From Thermoleophilia bacterium (GTDB lineage Bacteria > Actinomycetota > Thermoleophilia > Gaiellales > JAICJC01), in NCBI GenBank assembly GCA_025928435.1, contig JAICJM010000016.1, positions 1 through 33,409 of the forward strand: a DNA stretch of 33,409 bases, written 5' to 3'. The translations under genes were made by a program, and so were the position numbers. The notes beneath the pieces were generated by a model that was given only the letters and a program-made list of their open reading frames with translations, did not search any database and was not told the DNA's origin. Shown here piece after piece: positions 8,805 to 16,206 of this stretch (its first letter is position 1; every line of letters starts with the position of its first letter).

Positions 8805-9224
8805 ATGACGACGACGGAAGAGACACATCGCGACCGGCGCTCGATCCGCGAGCTCGTCGACCGGCTCTCGGAGGACGTCCGCGGGCTGGTGCGGGCGGAG
8901 GTCAGCGTCATCCGGGCGGAGCTCGAGGAGAAGGTGCGGCGGCTGGCCGTCGGGGCGGCGCTCATCGCCGTTGCCGGCGTCCTCGGGCTAACCGCACTCG
9001 GCGCCCTCACGGCGACGGCGATCATCGCCCTCGCGAACGTCCTTGCGACCTGGCTCGCGGCCCTGATCGTGACGATCGTGCTCCTGCTCCTGGCCGGGAT
9101 CGCGGTCCTCGTGGGCCTCAAGATCCTGCGCCGCGGCGTGCCGCCGGCGCCGACGGAGTCGGTCGACTCCATCAAGGAGGACGTCTCGTGGGTGAAAGCT
9201 CGAGCGCGCTCCGGCGCGATGTAG
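8805..9224 (+). CDS. Phage-holin-superfamily-like membrane protein (DUF1469 type)
   Basis: 139 residues. An amphipathic, highly charged N-terminal helix (SIRELVDRLSEDVRGLVRAEVSVIRAELEEKVRRL) is followed by two long hydrophobic segments near residues 48-75 and 79-108 and a short polar tail. This layout and the LVRAEVxxxRAEL motif are those of the actinobacterial family annotated as phage holin family/DUF1469; these are chromosomal housekeeping or stress proteins, not phage genes. The ATG at 8805 is preferred to the ATG-like start at 8766 because the extension is not family-like. It overlaps the DUF3618 gene by 37 bp, and the two families are commonly paired. Confidence 0.75.
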   Translation: MTTTEETHRDRRSIRELVDRLSEDVRGLVRAEVSVIRAELEEKVRRLAVGAALIAVAGVLGLTALGALTATAIIALANVLATWLAALIVTIVLLLLAGIAVLVGLKILRRGVPPAPTESVDSIKEDVSWVKARARSGAM

Positions 9225-9397
9225 TCGAGGCCCGCGAGCAGCTCGGCGAGACGGTGGCGGAGCTGGCGTACCGGGTGACCGCGCCGAAGCGCGTGGCCGC
9301 CCGGGCGCGGGCCCGGCTGGCCTCGCCGCTCGGCGCGGCCGTCGCCGTCGGACTGGTCGTCGTCGTCGCCGTCGCGGTCGTCGGGCGCCGCGCCTGA
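9188..9397 (+). CDS. DUF3618 family protein
   Basis: 69 residues from GTG, with AAGGAGG upstream at good spacing inside the end of the preceding gene. The N-terminal pattern (LRRDVVEAREQLGETVAELAYRV) is the DUF3618 repeat, and the C-terminus is a single membrane helix (PLGAAVAVGLVVVVAVAVVG) with a short basic tail. It probably sits in the membrane with the holin-like protein. Function unknown. Confidence 0.75.
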   Translation: MGESSSALRRDVVEAREQLGETVAELAYRVTAPKRVAARARARLASPLGAAVAVGLVVVVAVAVVGRRA

Positions 9398-9403
9398 GGC
9401 GTC

Positions 9404-10033
9404 GTGGCCTCTCCGCGACCCGAAGGCGCCGAGCGCTATCTCCCCGACCGGCGTAGCCTGGGGCGCATGCGCGACGCCGCGCAGTCGTGCCGTGGGTGCG
9501 ACCTCTGGAAGGACGCGACCCAGGCGGTCTTCGGCGAGGGGCCCGCGCGCGCCGACCTCGTTCTGGTCGGCGAAGAGCCCGGCGACCAGGAGGATCAGCA
9601 GGGCCATCCCTTCGTCGGCCCGGCCGGCCGCCTGCTCGACCACAGCCTCGAGTCGGCCGGGATCGATGCCGGAGCCGTCTACCGCACGAACGCCGTCAAG
9701 CATTTCAAGTGGGAGCCGCGCGGCAAGCGCCGGATCCACAAGACGCCGTCGCGGTGGGAGGTGGCCGCGTGTCGCCCCTGGCTGGTCGCCGAGCTCGAGG
9801 CGCTGTCGCCGCGCGTCATGGTGCTGCTCGGCGCGACCGCCGCGCAGTCGTTCTTCGGATCCGGCTTCCGCGTGACACGGGAGCGCGGCCGCGAGCTCGA
9901 GGGCCCGGGGGAGACGACGGCCCTCGCGACCGTGCACCCGTCCTCGATCCTGCGTGCGCGCGACGAGGACCGCGAGCACGAGATGGAGCTCTTCGTCGCC
10001 GACCTGCGGGCCGCTGCGGCGCTGCTCGGCTGA
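9404..10033 (+). CDS. udgX: UdgX-family uracil-DNA glycosylase (covalent uracil-DNA binding protein)
   Basis: 209 residues, the same length as Mycobacterium smegmatis UdgX. The family's motif A variant is GEEPGDQED near residue 52. Iron-sulfur ligand candidates are C29 and C32 (SCRGCDLW) plus a Cys in VAACRPWL. The diagnostic loop GKRRIHKTPSR is present, with H112 matching the histidine that forms a covalent bond to the deoxyribose after uracil excision in UdgX. The C-terminal motif is ATVHPSSILRA. It acts on uracil in DNA. The GTG start at 9404 is kept because the segment before the first Cys (ERYLPDRRSLGRM) resembles UdgX N-termini; the ATG at 9467 would remove it. Confidence 0.92.
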   Translation: MASPRPEGAERYLPDRRSLGRMRDAAQSCRGCDLWKDATQAVFGEGPARADLVLVGEEPGDQEDQQGHPFVGPAGRLLDHSLESAGIDAGAVYRTNAVKHFKWEPRGKRRIHKTPSRWEVAACRPWLVAELEALSPRVMVLLGATAAQSFFGSGFRVTRERGRELEGPGETTALATVHPSSILRARDEDREHEMELFVADLRAAAALLG

Positions 10034-10051
10034 CGGTCGGTGCTCCCGGCA

Positions 10052-10180
10052 ATGCGCATCTACGACACGCCGTGGGAGTACTCGTTGTCCGCGCTGGCCC
10101 AGGACGCCGGCTACCACCTCGTCTACGGCCACACCCGTCGCCGGCGCCTACCGGCTCCTGGACCGCTCGTCGCCGGTTAG
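10052..10180 (+). CDS. Small or truncated open frame of 42 codons
   Basis: The frame starts at ATG 10052 and encodes MRIYDTPWEYSLSALAQDAG followed by YHLVYGH and then a basic/proline-rich tail, ending at TAG 10178-10180. Its first 27 residues look like real protein, while the tail looks random, so it may be the 5' stub of a longer gene cut off where the truncated MFS gene begins on the other strand. The two stop codons overlap. I do not recognise a family. Confidence 0.35.
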   Translation: MRIYDTPWEYSLSALAQDAGYHLVYGHTRRRRLPAPGPLVAG

Positions 10181-11670
10181 CGCTCGGCCGGCGCGATCAC
10201 GTTGCGGGAGACGCGGCGCACACGACCCTCGCGAAGCGCCTCCTGCAGGGCGAGCCGGAAGCGACCCGGGCCCAAGTAGCGGGCGCCGACGAGCTGGGCC
10301 AGCTGGCGCCGTTCGGTGGGGCCGGTCCTGGCCAGCGTCTGCTCGATCGCCTCGATCTGCGGCTCGAGCGTCGCCGCCGCGGGATCATCGGCCACCGACC
10401 ACGTGCCGGCCATCATCGGCGCGTACATCCCGCCCCCCGGCCCGGGCCGGAAGCGGCGGCGGCCGCTCCGCTTCCAGGTCTGCCGGCGCTGCGTCCGCTC
10501 CCGGATCCGGCGATCCCGGTCGGCGGCGGCCCGGCGGGCCTTCGCCGCCTCGTCGTCCTCCTCGCGGGCGTCGGTCTTCGCGTCGCCGCCCTCGCCCTCG
10601 GCCGCCTCGGCCGTGATCGGCGTCGCCACGTCCTCGAGCGACTTCTGCTCGGCGCGGACGCCGAGGAAGATCTCGGCGATGCCGCCGGCCGCCATGACGG
10701 CGGAGCCGATGTAGAACGCCGTCGCCACCTCGCTGCGGCTGCCGCTCGCGATCAGGTGCGCGAAGAGCAGCGGCCCGATGATCCCGCCCGCGGCCGTGCC
10801 GACGGCGTAGAAGAAGGCGATCGCGAGCGCGCGCGTCTCCATCGGGAAGATCTCGCTGACCGTGAGGTACGCCGCGCTGGCGCCCGCAGACGCAAGGAAG
10901 AACGTGACGACGACGAGCGCCTCGAACCACCACTCCGAGGTGAGCGTCCCGCGGGCGAACAGGGCGGCCAGGACGACGCCGGCGATGGCGGACCCGAGGT
11001 AGCTGATGCTGATCATCGGCTTGCGCCCGACGGTGTCGAACAGCCGGCCGAGGAGCAGCGGGCCGAGGAAGTTCCCTGCCGCGTAGATGATCAGGAACAC
11101 CGGCACGAACCCGGCTGAGACGCCGAAGAACGTGGAGAAGAGCGTGCCCAGGTTGAACGTGATGCCGTTGTAGATGAACGCCTGGCCGACGAAGAGCGCG
11201 AGTCCGAGCACGGCTCGGCGCGGGTAGTCGACGAAGCCGGTGCGGGCGATCTCGCGGAAGGGGATCACCTCGCGCTGCTCCACCGCGATGCTCTCCTCCG
11301 GCTCCTCCAGCTCCTGGCCGGTCTCCTCCGCCACGCTGCGCTCGATGCTCGCGACGATCTCCTCCACCTCGTCCTCGCGGCCGTGGGTGAAGAGCCAGCG
11401 TGGGCTCTCGGGGACGCTGCGGCGGACGAGCATGATCGCGAGGCCGAGCACCGCGCCGACGCCGAAGCACAACCGCCACCCGAGGTCGGTCGCGAACGCG
11501 GAGAGGAAGAAGATCGCGGCCGCCGAGCCCGCCATCGCGCCGACCCAGTACGACCCGTTGATGATCAGGTCGACGCGGCCGCGCACGCGGGCCGGGATCA
11601 GCTCGTCGATGGCCGAGTTGGTCGCGGCGTACTCGCCGCCGATGCCCGCGCCGGTCAGGAACCGGAAGAG
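10177..11670 (-). pseudogene. MFS sugar/metabolite transporter lacking its N-terminal helices
   Basis: Recognisable MFS sequence starts abruptly near 11670 with LFRFLTGAGIGGEYAATNSA, the conserved helix-4 region. It continues through the central loop motif PESPRWLFTHGRE, the second-half motif LGRLFDTVGRKPM and helices to about 10690. The first three helices, including the first G-x-x-x-D-R-x-G-R-R loop, are missing (about 100 residues), and no ATG precedes the homology. The first start codon is GTG at 11586, giving 469 residues. The C-terminal 140 residues are a charged cytoplasmic extension ending in a small domain (LVGARYLGPGRFRLALQEALREGRVRR), seen in some actinobacterial relatives. It is probably non-functional unless the assembly is misjoined at 11670-11690. 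Confidence 0.75.
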
Positions 11671-11766
11671 ACCGCGAGGACCGGGCTGACATCGGCCGGC
11701 GGGCGCCGTACTTCGGGCTCCTGCCGCTGCGGCTCGCCCGCCTCCTGCGCCGCCGTGCGGCCTAGC
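11671..11766. other. Junction segment upstream of the truncated MFS gene
   Basis: These bases lie between the MFS homology and the GH15 stop codon. On the plus strand they read as a possible protein C-terminus (RRAPYFGLLPLRLARLLRRR, then AA and a TAG at 11763-11765) with no visible N-terminal part. That is what would remain of a plus-strand gene whose body was deleted or replaced. The alternative is a chance open frame in GC-rich DNA. Confidence 0.3.
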
Positions 11767-13614
11767 CTAGCCCTCGCGCCCGCCGGCGTGACGCGCGAGC
11801 TCCGTCGCCGCCGCGATGTGGGAGAGGTGCGTGAGCGCCTGGGGGAAGTTGCCGAGCATGCGCTCGCGGCGGGGGTCGTACTCCTCGGAGAAGAGGCCGA
11901 GGTCGTTCGCGGTCGCGGCCGCCCGCTCGAAGGCCGCGGCCGCGTCCTCGAGCCGTCCCAGCCCCGCGAGGCACTCGACCAGCCAGAAGGTGCAGGCGAC
12001 GAACGCCCCCTCGCGGCCGGGCATCCCGTCGGCGGCCTTGTAGCGGCGCAGGAGGCCGCCGTCGTCCAGGTCCTCCATGACCGCGGCGACCGTCCCCGCC
12101 ATCCGCTCGTCGGCCACATCGACGAAGCCCGTGTGCGGCAGCAGGAGGAGGGCGCCGTCGACGTCCGCCGACCCGAACGACCGCCGGAACGTGTTCCGCC
12201 TGCGGTCGTAGCCGTGCCGCTCGACCGCCCGGGCGATCCGGTCGCGCTCGCGCGCCCACCGCCGCACCGGCCCCCGGCGCATGCACTCCTCGGCGAGGGC
12301 GATCGCGCGGTCGAGGGCCGCCCAGCACATGACCTTCGAGTGGACGAAGTGGTCGGGCCGGTCGCGCAGCTCCCAGATGCCGGCGTCGCGCTCGTCCCAT
12401 CGCTGCGCCGCGGCGTCCGCCAGGTCGCAGATGAAGCGCCACGTGTCGTCGTCGGGCGAGTGGCCGCGCCGGTGCCAGCGCCACGCCAGCAGCGCCAGCT
12501 CGCCCAGGACATCGTTCTGGCGCTGGACGGCGGCGGCGTTGCCCACCCGCACCGGGGACGAGCCCCGAAAGCCGGCCAGATCCACCTCGTACTCGCGCAG
12601 GCGCCGCTCGCCGCCGACCCCGTAGGCGATCTGGAGCTCGTCCACGTGCCCGGCGGCGCTGCGCTGGATGAAGCGGCGGAAGTCGTCGGCAGCGTCGTCG
12701 AAGCCCAGCTCGGCCAGTGCGCGTGCGGCCAGGGTCGAGTCCCGGACCCACGAGAATCGGTAGTCCCAGTTGCGGCTCCCACCCTCGACCTCGGGAAGCG
12801 ACGTCGTCGCGGCCGCTGCGATCGCGCCGGTCTCGCCGTTCGAGAGCCCCTGGAGCACCATGGCCGAGACGAGCACCGCCGGGTCGCGCGGCGCCCGGGC
12901 CGGGAGGCTTGCGCCCTTCAGCCACCGCCGCCACCACGCGGTCGTCTGCCGGACGAGTGCGTCGAGGCGCTCGGGGTCGACATCGTCCACGCCGGCGTCC
13001 AGGACGTGCGGCCGGAGGTAGCGCAGCGAGAAGCACGCGCGCTCGCCGGCCGCCACCGTGAACGTCCCCCGGAGAGCGTGCTCGGATGTCCGCAGCTCCA
13101 CGTCCGACCAGATCAGGAGGGCGTCGTCGCCACCGATCGCCGCGTGCCGGTCGGGCGCATCGCGCCGCACCCACGGCCGCACCGCGCCGTAGTCGAAGCG
13201 GGGTGCGATCTCGACGCCCATCCGCACGGTGCCGCGCCGGCCCTCAACGAGCCGGATCAGGTGCCCGTCGCCGTCAACGCCCCCGTCGCGCCGCAGGGCC
13301 AGCAGGTCGGTCAGCTCGACCTCGCCGGAGCGGGTGCGCATCGTGGTGCGCAGCACCAGTGTGTTCTCGAGGTAGTGGCGCTCGCTCACGTGCGCGGCCG
13401 CCGGCCGGATCGACATGTGGCCGCCGCGCTCGGCGTCGAGCAGCGCGCCGAAGGTGCTGGACGCGTCCAGGCGTGGAGCGCACCACCAGTCCACGCTGCC
13501 CGACCGGCTGACGAGGCAGGTCGAGCGGCGGTCGCTCAGGAGCGCGTGATCGGCGATCTGCGGCTCGGTGTCGGGGCCCGGGCCCACGCCCCGGCGCCGG
13601 CTCGGTGGGCTCAT
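11767..13614 (-). CDS. Glycoside hydrolase family 15 protein with trehalase-like N-terminal domain
   Basis: 615 residues, normal for the family. The N-terminal beta-sandwich domain (residues about 15-210) opens with IADHALLSDRRSTCLVSRSG and SVDWWCAPRLDASSTFGALL, the trehalase-like N-domain. The (alpha/alpha)6 barrel follows, with SRNWDYRFSWVRDST near residue 280 and DELQIAYGVGGE. It also carries GIWELRD near 412 (probable general acid Glu) and LFSEEYDPRRERMLGNFPQALTH near 574 (probable general base Glu). Family members hydrolyse trehalose or alpha-glucans in the cytoplasm; no signal peptide is present. The ATG overlaps the TGA of the SDR gene (ATGA), so both come from one message that may start at the stress-type promoter at 14614-14640. 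Confidence 0.9.
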   Translation of the reverse strand: MSPPSRRRGVGPGPDTEPQIADHALLSDRRSTCLVSRSGSVDWWCAPRLDASSTFGALLDAERGGHMSIRPAAAHVSERHYLENTLVLRTTMRTRSGEVELTDLLALRRDGGVDGDGHLIRLVEGRRGTVRMGVEIAPRFDYGAVRPWVRRDAPDRHAAIGGDDALLIWSDVELRTSEHALRGTFTVAAGERACFSLRYLRPHVLDAGVDDVDPERLDALVRQTTAWWRRWLKGASLPARAPRDPAVLVSAMVLQGLSNGETGAIAAAATTSLPEVEGGSRNWDYRFSWVRDSTLAARALAELGFDDAADDFRRFIQRSAAGHVDELQIAYGVGGERRLREYEVDLAGFRGSSPVRVGNAAAVQRQNDVLGELALLAWRWHRRGHSPDDDTWRFICDLADAAAQRWDERDAGIWELRDRPDHFVHSKVMCWAALDRAIALAEECMRRGPVRRWARERDRIARAVERHGYDRRRNTFRRSFGSADVDGALLLLPHTGFVDVADERMAGTVAAVMEDLDDGGLLRRYKAADGMPGREGAFVACTFWLVECLAGLGRLEDAAAAFERAAATANDLGLFSEEYDPRRERMLGNFPQALTHLSHIAAATELARHAGGREG

Positions 13615-14603
13615 CGCCGCCGTGCGAGCCAGGTGACGGCGACCGCGCCGGCACTCGCGGCAGCAGCCGTCGCCAGGCCGCGATGGGTCACGAACCAGGT
13701 CTCGGGGCCGCCGTCGCTGGCCTTGTCGTCAAAGCGGCCGTGCATGCCCCGGTCGGCCTCGGCGTCGACCGGCTCGAGCAGGTTGTCCGGCCGGCCGTTG
13801 TCGTCCGGCTCGTCCGTCAGCTGGGACGAGTAACCGGTTCGGGCCAGGTAGCGGTCGGCCGCCGCGGAGGCGAGCTTGTCGCCCACGATCGCGAGCACCG
13901 TCGAGCGCCCGACGTAGACCTCTTTGCGGCGGTGCTGCGACGCCCACACGATCGCGCGCGCGGCCACCTCGGGCTGGAAGATCGGCGGCACCGGCTGCGG
14001 CCGCTTGCCCATCTTGTTCCGGCTCCAGCCGAACTGGGGCGTGTTCAGCGCGGGCATCTGCACCATCGTCACGTGCACGGGGGACTCGTCGTGCAGCAGC
14101 TCGCAGCGCAGCGCCTCGGTGAAGCCCTGGATCGCGTGCTTGGCCCCGCAGTAGGGCGACTGGAGCGGGATGCCGCGGTACGCGAGCGCGGATCCGACCT
14201 GGACGATCGTGCCCGCCCCCCGGCCGCGCATGCGCCGCAGCGCCGCCATCGTGCCATGGACGGTGCCGAGATAGGTCACCTCGGTCGAGCGCCGGTACTC
14301 CTCGGCGGTGATCTCGTGGAACGGCGCGAAGACGGTGGCCATCGCGTTGTTCACCCACACGTCGATCGGCCCGAGCTGCGCCTCGATCGTGGCGGCGGCC
14401 TGCTCGACGGCCTCGTGGTCGGCGACGTCCGTCTCGACGGCGAGGCCCGTGCCGCCGGCGCGCTCGACCTCCGCCAGCGCTCCGGCGAGCCCGGCGCTGC
14501 CCCGTGCCAGCAACCCGACCCGGTCGCCGCGCGAGGCGAAGGCGACGGCCGCGGCGCGGCCGACACCCGCCGATGCTCCGGTGACGACGACCGTCTGGCT
14601 CAT
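13611..14603 (-). CDS. Short-chain dehydrogenase/reductase with C-terminal hydrophobic tail
   Basis: 330 residues from ATG at 14603. Cofactor motif TGASAGVG at residues 8-15, VNNA near 85-88, catalytic Ser in QVGSALAYRG, and Y151-x-x-x-K155 in the stretch SPYCGAKHAIQGF. The core is complete by about residue 240. The remaining 90 residues are an acidic linker and a hydrophobic segment (GLATAAAASAGAVAVTWLARRR) that could anchor it in the membrane. The QSPYCGAKHAIQGFTEALRCEL form is a common actinobacterial subfamily of unknown substrate. It is the first gene of the SDR-GH15 operon, and the minus-strand region upstream has a stress-type promoter motif. Confidence 0.88.
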   Translation of the reverse strand: MSQTVVVTGASAGVGRAAAVAFASRGDRVGLLARGSAGLAGALAEVERAGGTGLAVETDVADHEAVEQAAATIEAQLGPIDVWVNNAMATVFAPFHEITAEEYRRSTEVTYLGTVHGTMAALRRMRGRGAGTIVQVGSALAYRGIPLQSPYCGAKHAIQGFTEALRCELLHDESPVHVTMVQMPALNTPQFGWSRNKMGKRPQPVPPIFQPEVAARAIVWASQHRRKEVYVGRSTVLAIVGDKLASAAADRYLARTGYSSQLTDEPDDNGRPDNLLEPVDAEADRGMHGRFDDKASDGGPETWFVTHRGLATAAAASAGAVAVTWLARRR

Positions 14604-14613
14604 CGCCGCCGAA

Positions 14614-14640
14614 CTACCCGCGCGCGGGCAGGGCGTAAAC
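14614..14640 (-). promoter_or_regulatory. Candidate stress-sigma promoter of the SDR-GH15 operon, GTTT-N17-GGGTAG
   Basis: On the minus strand, GTTT (14637-14640) and GGGTAG (14614-14619) are separated by 17 bases, with the -10 element ending 10 bp before the ATG at 14603, so the transcript would be leaderless or nearly so. The layout is identical to that of the CDF gene. Confidence 0.5.
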
Positions 14641-14655
14641 CTGCTCACAGTGCCT

Positions 14656-14681
14656 GTTTGACCCGCGTCCGGACGGGGCAG
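14656..14681 (+). promoter_or_regulatory. Candidate stress-sigma promoter, GTTT-N16-GGGCAG, divergent
   Basis: GTTT at 14656-14659 and GGGCAG at 14676-14681, spacer 16, face the small acidic protein gene at 14710. The -10 element has one mismatch to GGGTAY. Paired with the minus-strand copy, it makes the region 14604-14709 a divergent stress-type promoter region. Confidence 0.35.
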
Positions 14682-14709
14682 AAACCGCGAACCCGATCGG
14701 AGGTGGACG

Positions 14710-15000
14710 ATGAGTGGTCCCGAGGGCCCGAGCGACACCCATCCGGAGACGCCGCCCGAGGACGAGCAGATCCCCGACCCGACGGAGATGCCGCAGGGTG
14801 AGCCGACGCGCTACGCGCCGACCGACTTCCTGTCGCGCCACCAGGGCGGCGAGGGCCACGACGACCAGCGCAACCGGCACATTCGCGAGGTCAGCGCCGA
14901 GCTGAACGAGCGCTCGGAATTCATCCGCGACATGAAGGCGCACGCCGAGGAGCACCGCAACCGCGTGCCGCCGCCCGACGAGTCTGTCCGGCGCGGCTAG
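14710..15000 (+). CDS. Small hydrophilic hypothetical protein
   Basis: 96 residues, no membrane segment, very rich in Pro, Glu, Asp, Arg and His, and probably largely disordered. The N-terminal third is acidic and proline-rich (PEGPSDTHPETPPEDEQIPD). The C-terminal half could form a charged helix (HIREVSAELNERSEFIRDMKAHAEEHRN). The ATG is preceded by GGAGG (14699-14703) at good spacing, which supports a real gene. I do not recognise a family. Its stop codon overlaps that of the convergent binding-protein gene. Confidence 0.65.
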   Translation: MSGPEGPSDTHPETPPEDEQIPDPTEMPQGEPTRYAPTDFLSRHQGGEGHDDQRNRHIREVSAELNERSEFIRDMKAHAEEHRNRVPPPDESVRRG

Positions 15001-16103
15001 GCGGCCTTGAAGTCGCCCCAGATGGCCGTGCGCTTGTTCAGGCCCTCGGGCGTCGTGTAGAGGATCTCGTAGTTGTTCAGGATCCGCGGACCGAACACGA
15101 CCAGCGGGTCCTTCGCGGTCGCGCCGACCAGCGGGTAGGACGCGGGCGTCCCGACCTCGTACTGCACGTACTCCATCTCGCGGGCGTTCACGGCCGGCTC
15201 GAGCATGTAGTTGATCCAGGCGTGCGCGGCGACCGGGTCGGGCGCGTAGGCCGAGATGGCCCAGTTGTCGGTCCAGATCTCGGAGCGGCCCTCCGGTGCG
15301 ACCACCCGGACGTCGCCCTGGGCTTTCCGCGCGGCGCGGATGCGGAGCCCGTCGCCGGAGTACGTGATGCCGAGGTCGATCTTGCCGGCGATGAAGTCGT
15401 CCAGGTAGACCTCGTTGATGGTGCTGATGTGCGGCCGCACCTTCAGGAGCAGGTCGCGGGCGGCGTTCAGCTCCTTGTCGCTCTTGGTGTTCATCGAGTA
15501 GCCGAGCGCGTTCAGCGCGACCCCGATCACCTCGGCGGGGCTCTCGATGACGTTCACCGTGAGGCCCTTCGCGGTGGGCAGGAAGTCGAAGAAGTCCTTC
15601 CAGGTGCGCAGGTTGGCCTTGACCCGGTCGGTGCGCATCGTGAACCCGGTGATCCCGACGTCCTTCACGACCGAGTAGACGTTGCCCGGGTCGTACGAGA
15701 CCTGGCGCCAGTGCGGCGACAGGTTCTTCAGGTTCGGGATCAGCGAGTGGTCGAGCTTCATCAGCAGCCCGAGCCCCTTCTCGATCCGGACGTGGTCGGC
15801 GTCGGGGACGATGATGTCGTAGACCGACTGGCCCTTCGTCGTCTGGAGCTTCGTCAGCAGCTCCTCGTTCGAGGTGTAGTTGGACTCCTTGAAACTCAGG
15901 CCGAACTTCTTCTCGAACTCCTTCGCGTTCTTGGGGTCGTGGTACTGGGCCCAGTTGTAGAAGAGAAGCTGCTTCTCGATCTTCTTCTTCTTGAGGGCCG
16001 AGCTTCCGACCGACGGCGCGTTGCCTCCGCCGCCCGTGGAGCCACCGCACGCGGCCGTCGCGATCGCCAGGGCGCCAGCGCCCAGCAACTCGCGTCGGTT
16101 CAG
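14997..16103 (-). CDS. Polyamine-type ABC transporter substrate-binding protein (PotD/PotF-like), Tat lipoprotein
   Basis: About 368 residues. The mature part has the PotD-type opening KQLLFYNWAQYHDPKNAKEFEKKFG, then YDIIVPDADHV, AGKIDLGITYSGDGL and DNWAISAYAPDPVAAHAWINYML. A Tat motif NRRELLGAGALAIATAAC with lipobox Cys is encoded, but its first codon in frame is CTG (16101-16103). The nearest standard start is TTG at 16088, which would remove the twin arginines. I place the start at the CTG on the strength of the signal peptide; this is uncertain. No cognate ATPase or permease genes are nearby, so it works with a distant transporter or as a sensor for the divergent XRE-cupin regulator. Confidence 0.82.
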   Translation of the reverse strand: MNRRELLGAGALAIATAACGGSTGGGGNAPSVGSSALKKKKIEKQLLFYNWAQYHDPKNAKEFEKKFGLSFKESNYTSNEELLTKLQTTKGQSVYDIIVPDADHVRIEKGLGLLMKLDHSLIPNLKNLSPHWRQVSYDPGNVYSVVKDVGITGFTMRTDRVKANLRTWKDFFDFLPTAKGLTVNVIESPAEVIGVALNALGYSMNTKSDKELNAARDLLLKVRPHISTINEVYLDDFIAGKIDLGITYSGDGLRIRAARKAQGDVRVVAPEGRSEIWTDNWAISAYAPDPVAAHAWINYMLEPAVNAREMEYVQYEVGTPASYPLVGATAKDPLVVFGPRILNNYEILYTTPEGLNKRTAIWGDFKAA

Positions 16104-16154
16104 GACACCGAGACGCCGCCCCTCAGAGATGTCGGCCTCGCGCGTGATTGCGTA

Positions 16155-16183
16155 CAGATACAGGAAAGTTGCGCATGAGTCAA
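16155..16183 (-). promoter_or_regulatory. Candidate sigma-70-type promoter of the polyamine-binding protein gene
   Basis: On the minus strand, TTGACT (16178-16183) and TATCTG (16155-16160) are spaced 17 bases apart, close to the housekeeping consensus. The transcript would begin near 16148 and lead into the Tat-lipoprotein frame. Confidence 0.5.
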
Positions 16184-16197
16184 CGACCTGGTATCCC
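16169..16197 (+). promoter_or_regulatory. Candidate promoter of the XRE-cupin gene, giving a leaderless transcript
   Basis: TTGCGC (16169-16174) and TATCCC (16192-16197) are spaced 17 bases apart, and the -10 element ends 7 bases before the ATG at 16205. This supports 16205 as both transcription and translation start. It overlaps the oppositely directed promoter at 16155-16183. Confidence 0.4.
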
Positions 16198-16206
16198 AGA
16201 TGGGAT
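16193..16206. promoter_or_regulatory. Candidate operator ATCCCA-GA-TGGGAT
   Basis: A perfect inverted repeat with 6-bp arms and a 2-bp spacer, covering the -10 element and the first bases of the XRE-cupin gene and lying 10 bp upstream of the divergent promoter's -35. This is the expected position for autorepression plus control of the polyamine-binding protein. Confidence 0.5.

Noticed and set aside
8805..9397. Holin-like gene as sign of a prophage
   Set aside because: No other phage genes are present, and the DUF1469/DUF3618 pair is a usual chromosomal feature of actinobacteria.
9467..10033. Leaderless start of UdgX at ATG 9467 behind a TAGCCT box
   Set aside because: It would remove residues that match UdgX N-termini; the GTG at 9404 gives the normal length of 209 residues.
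11383..13833. Open frame of 816 codons on the plus strand
   Set aside because: Mirror frame of the GH15 and MFS genes, a usual effect of GC-rich third codon positions; no recognisable domain.
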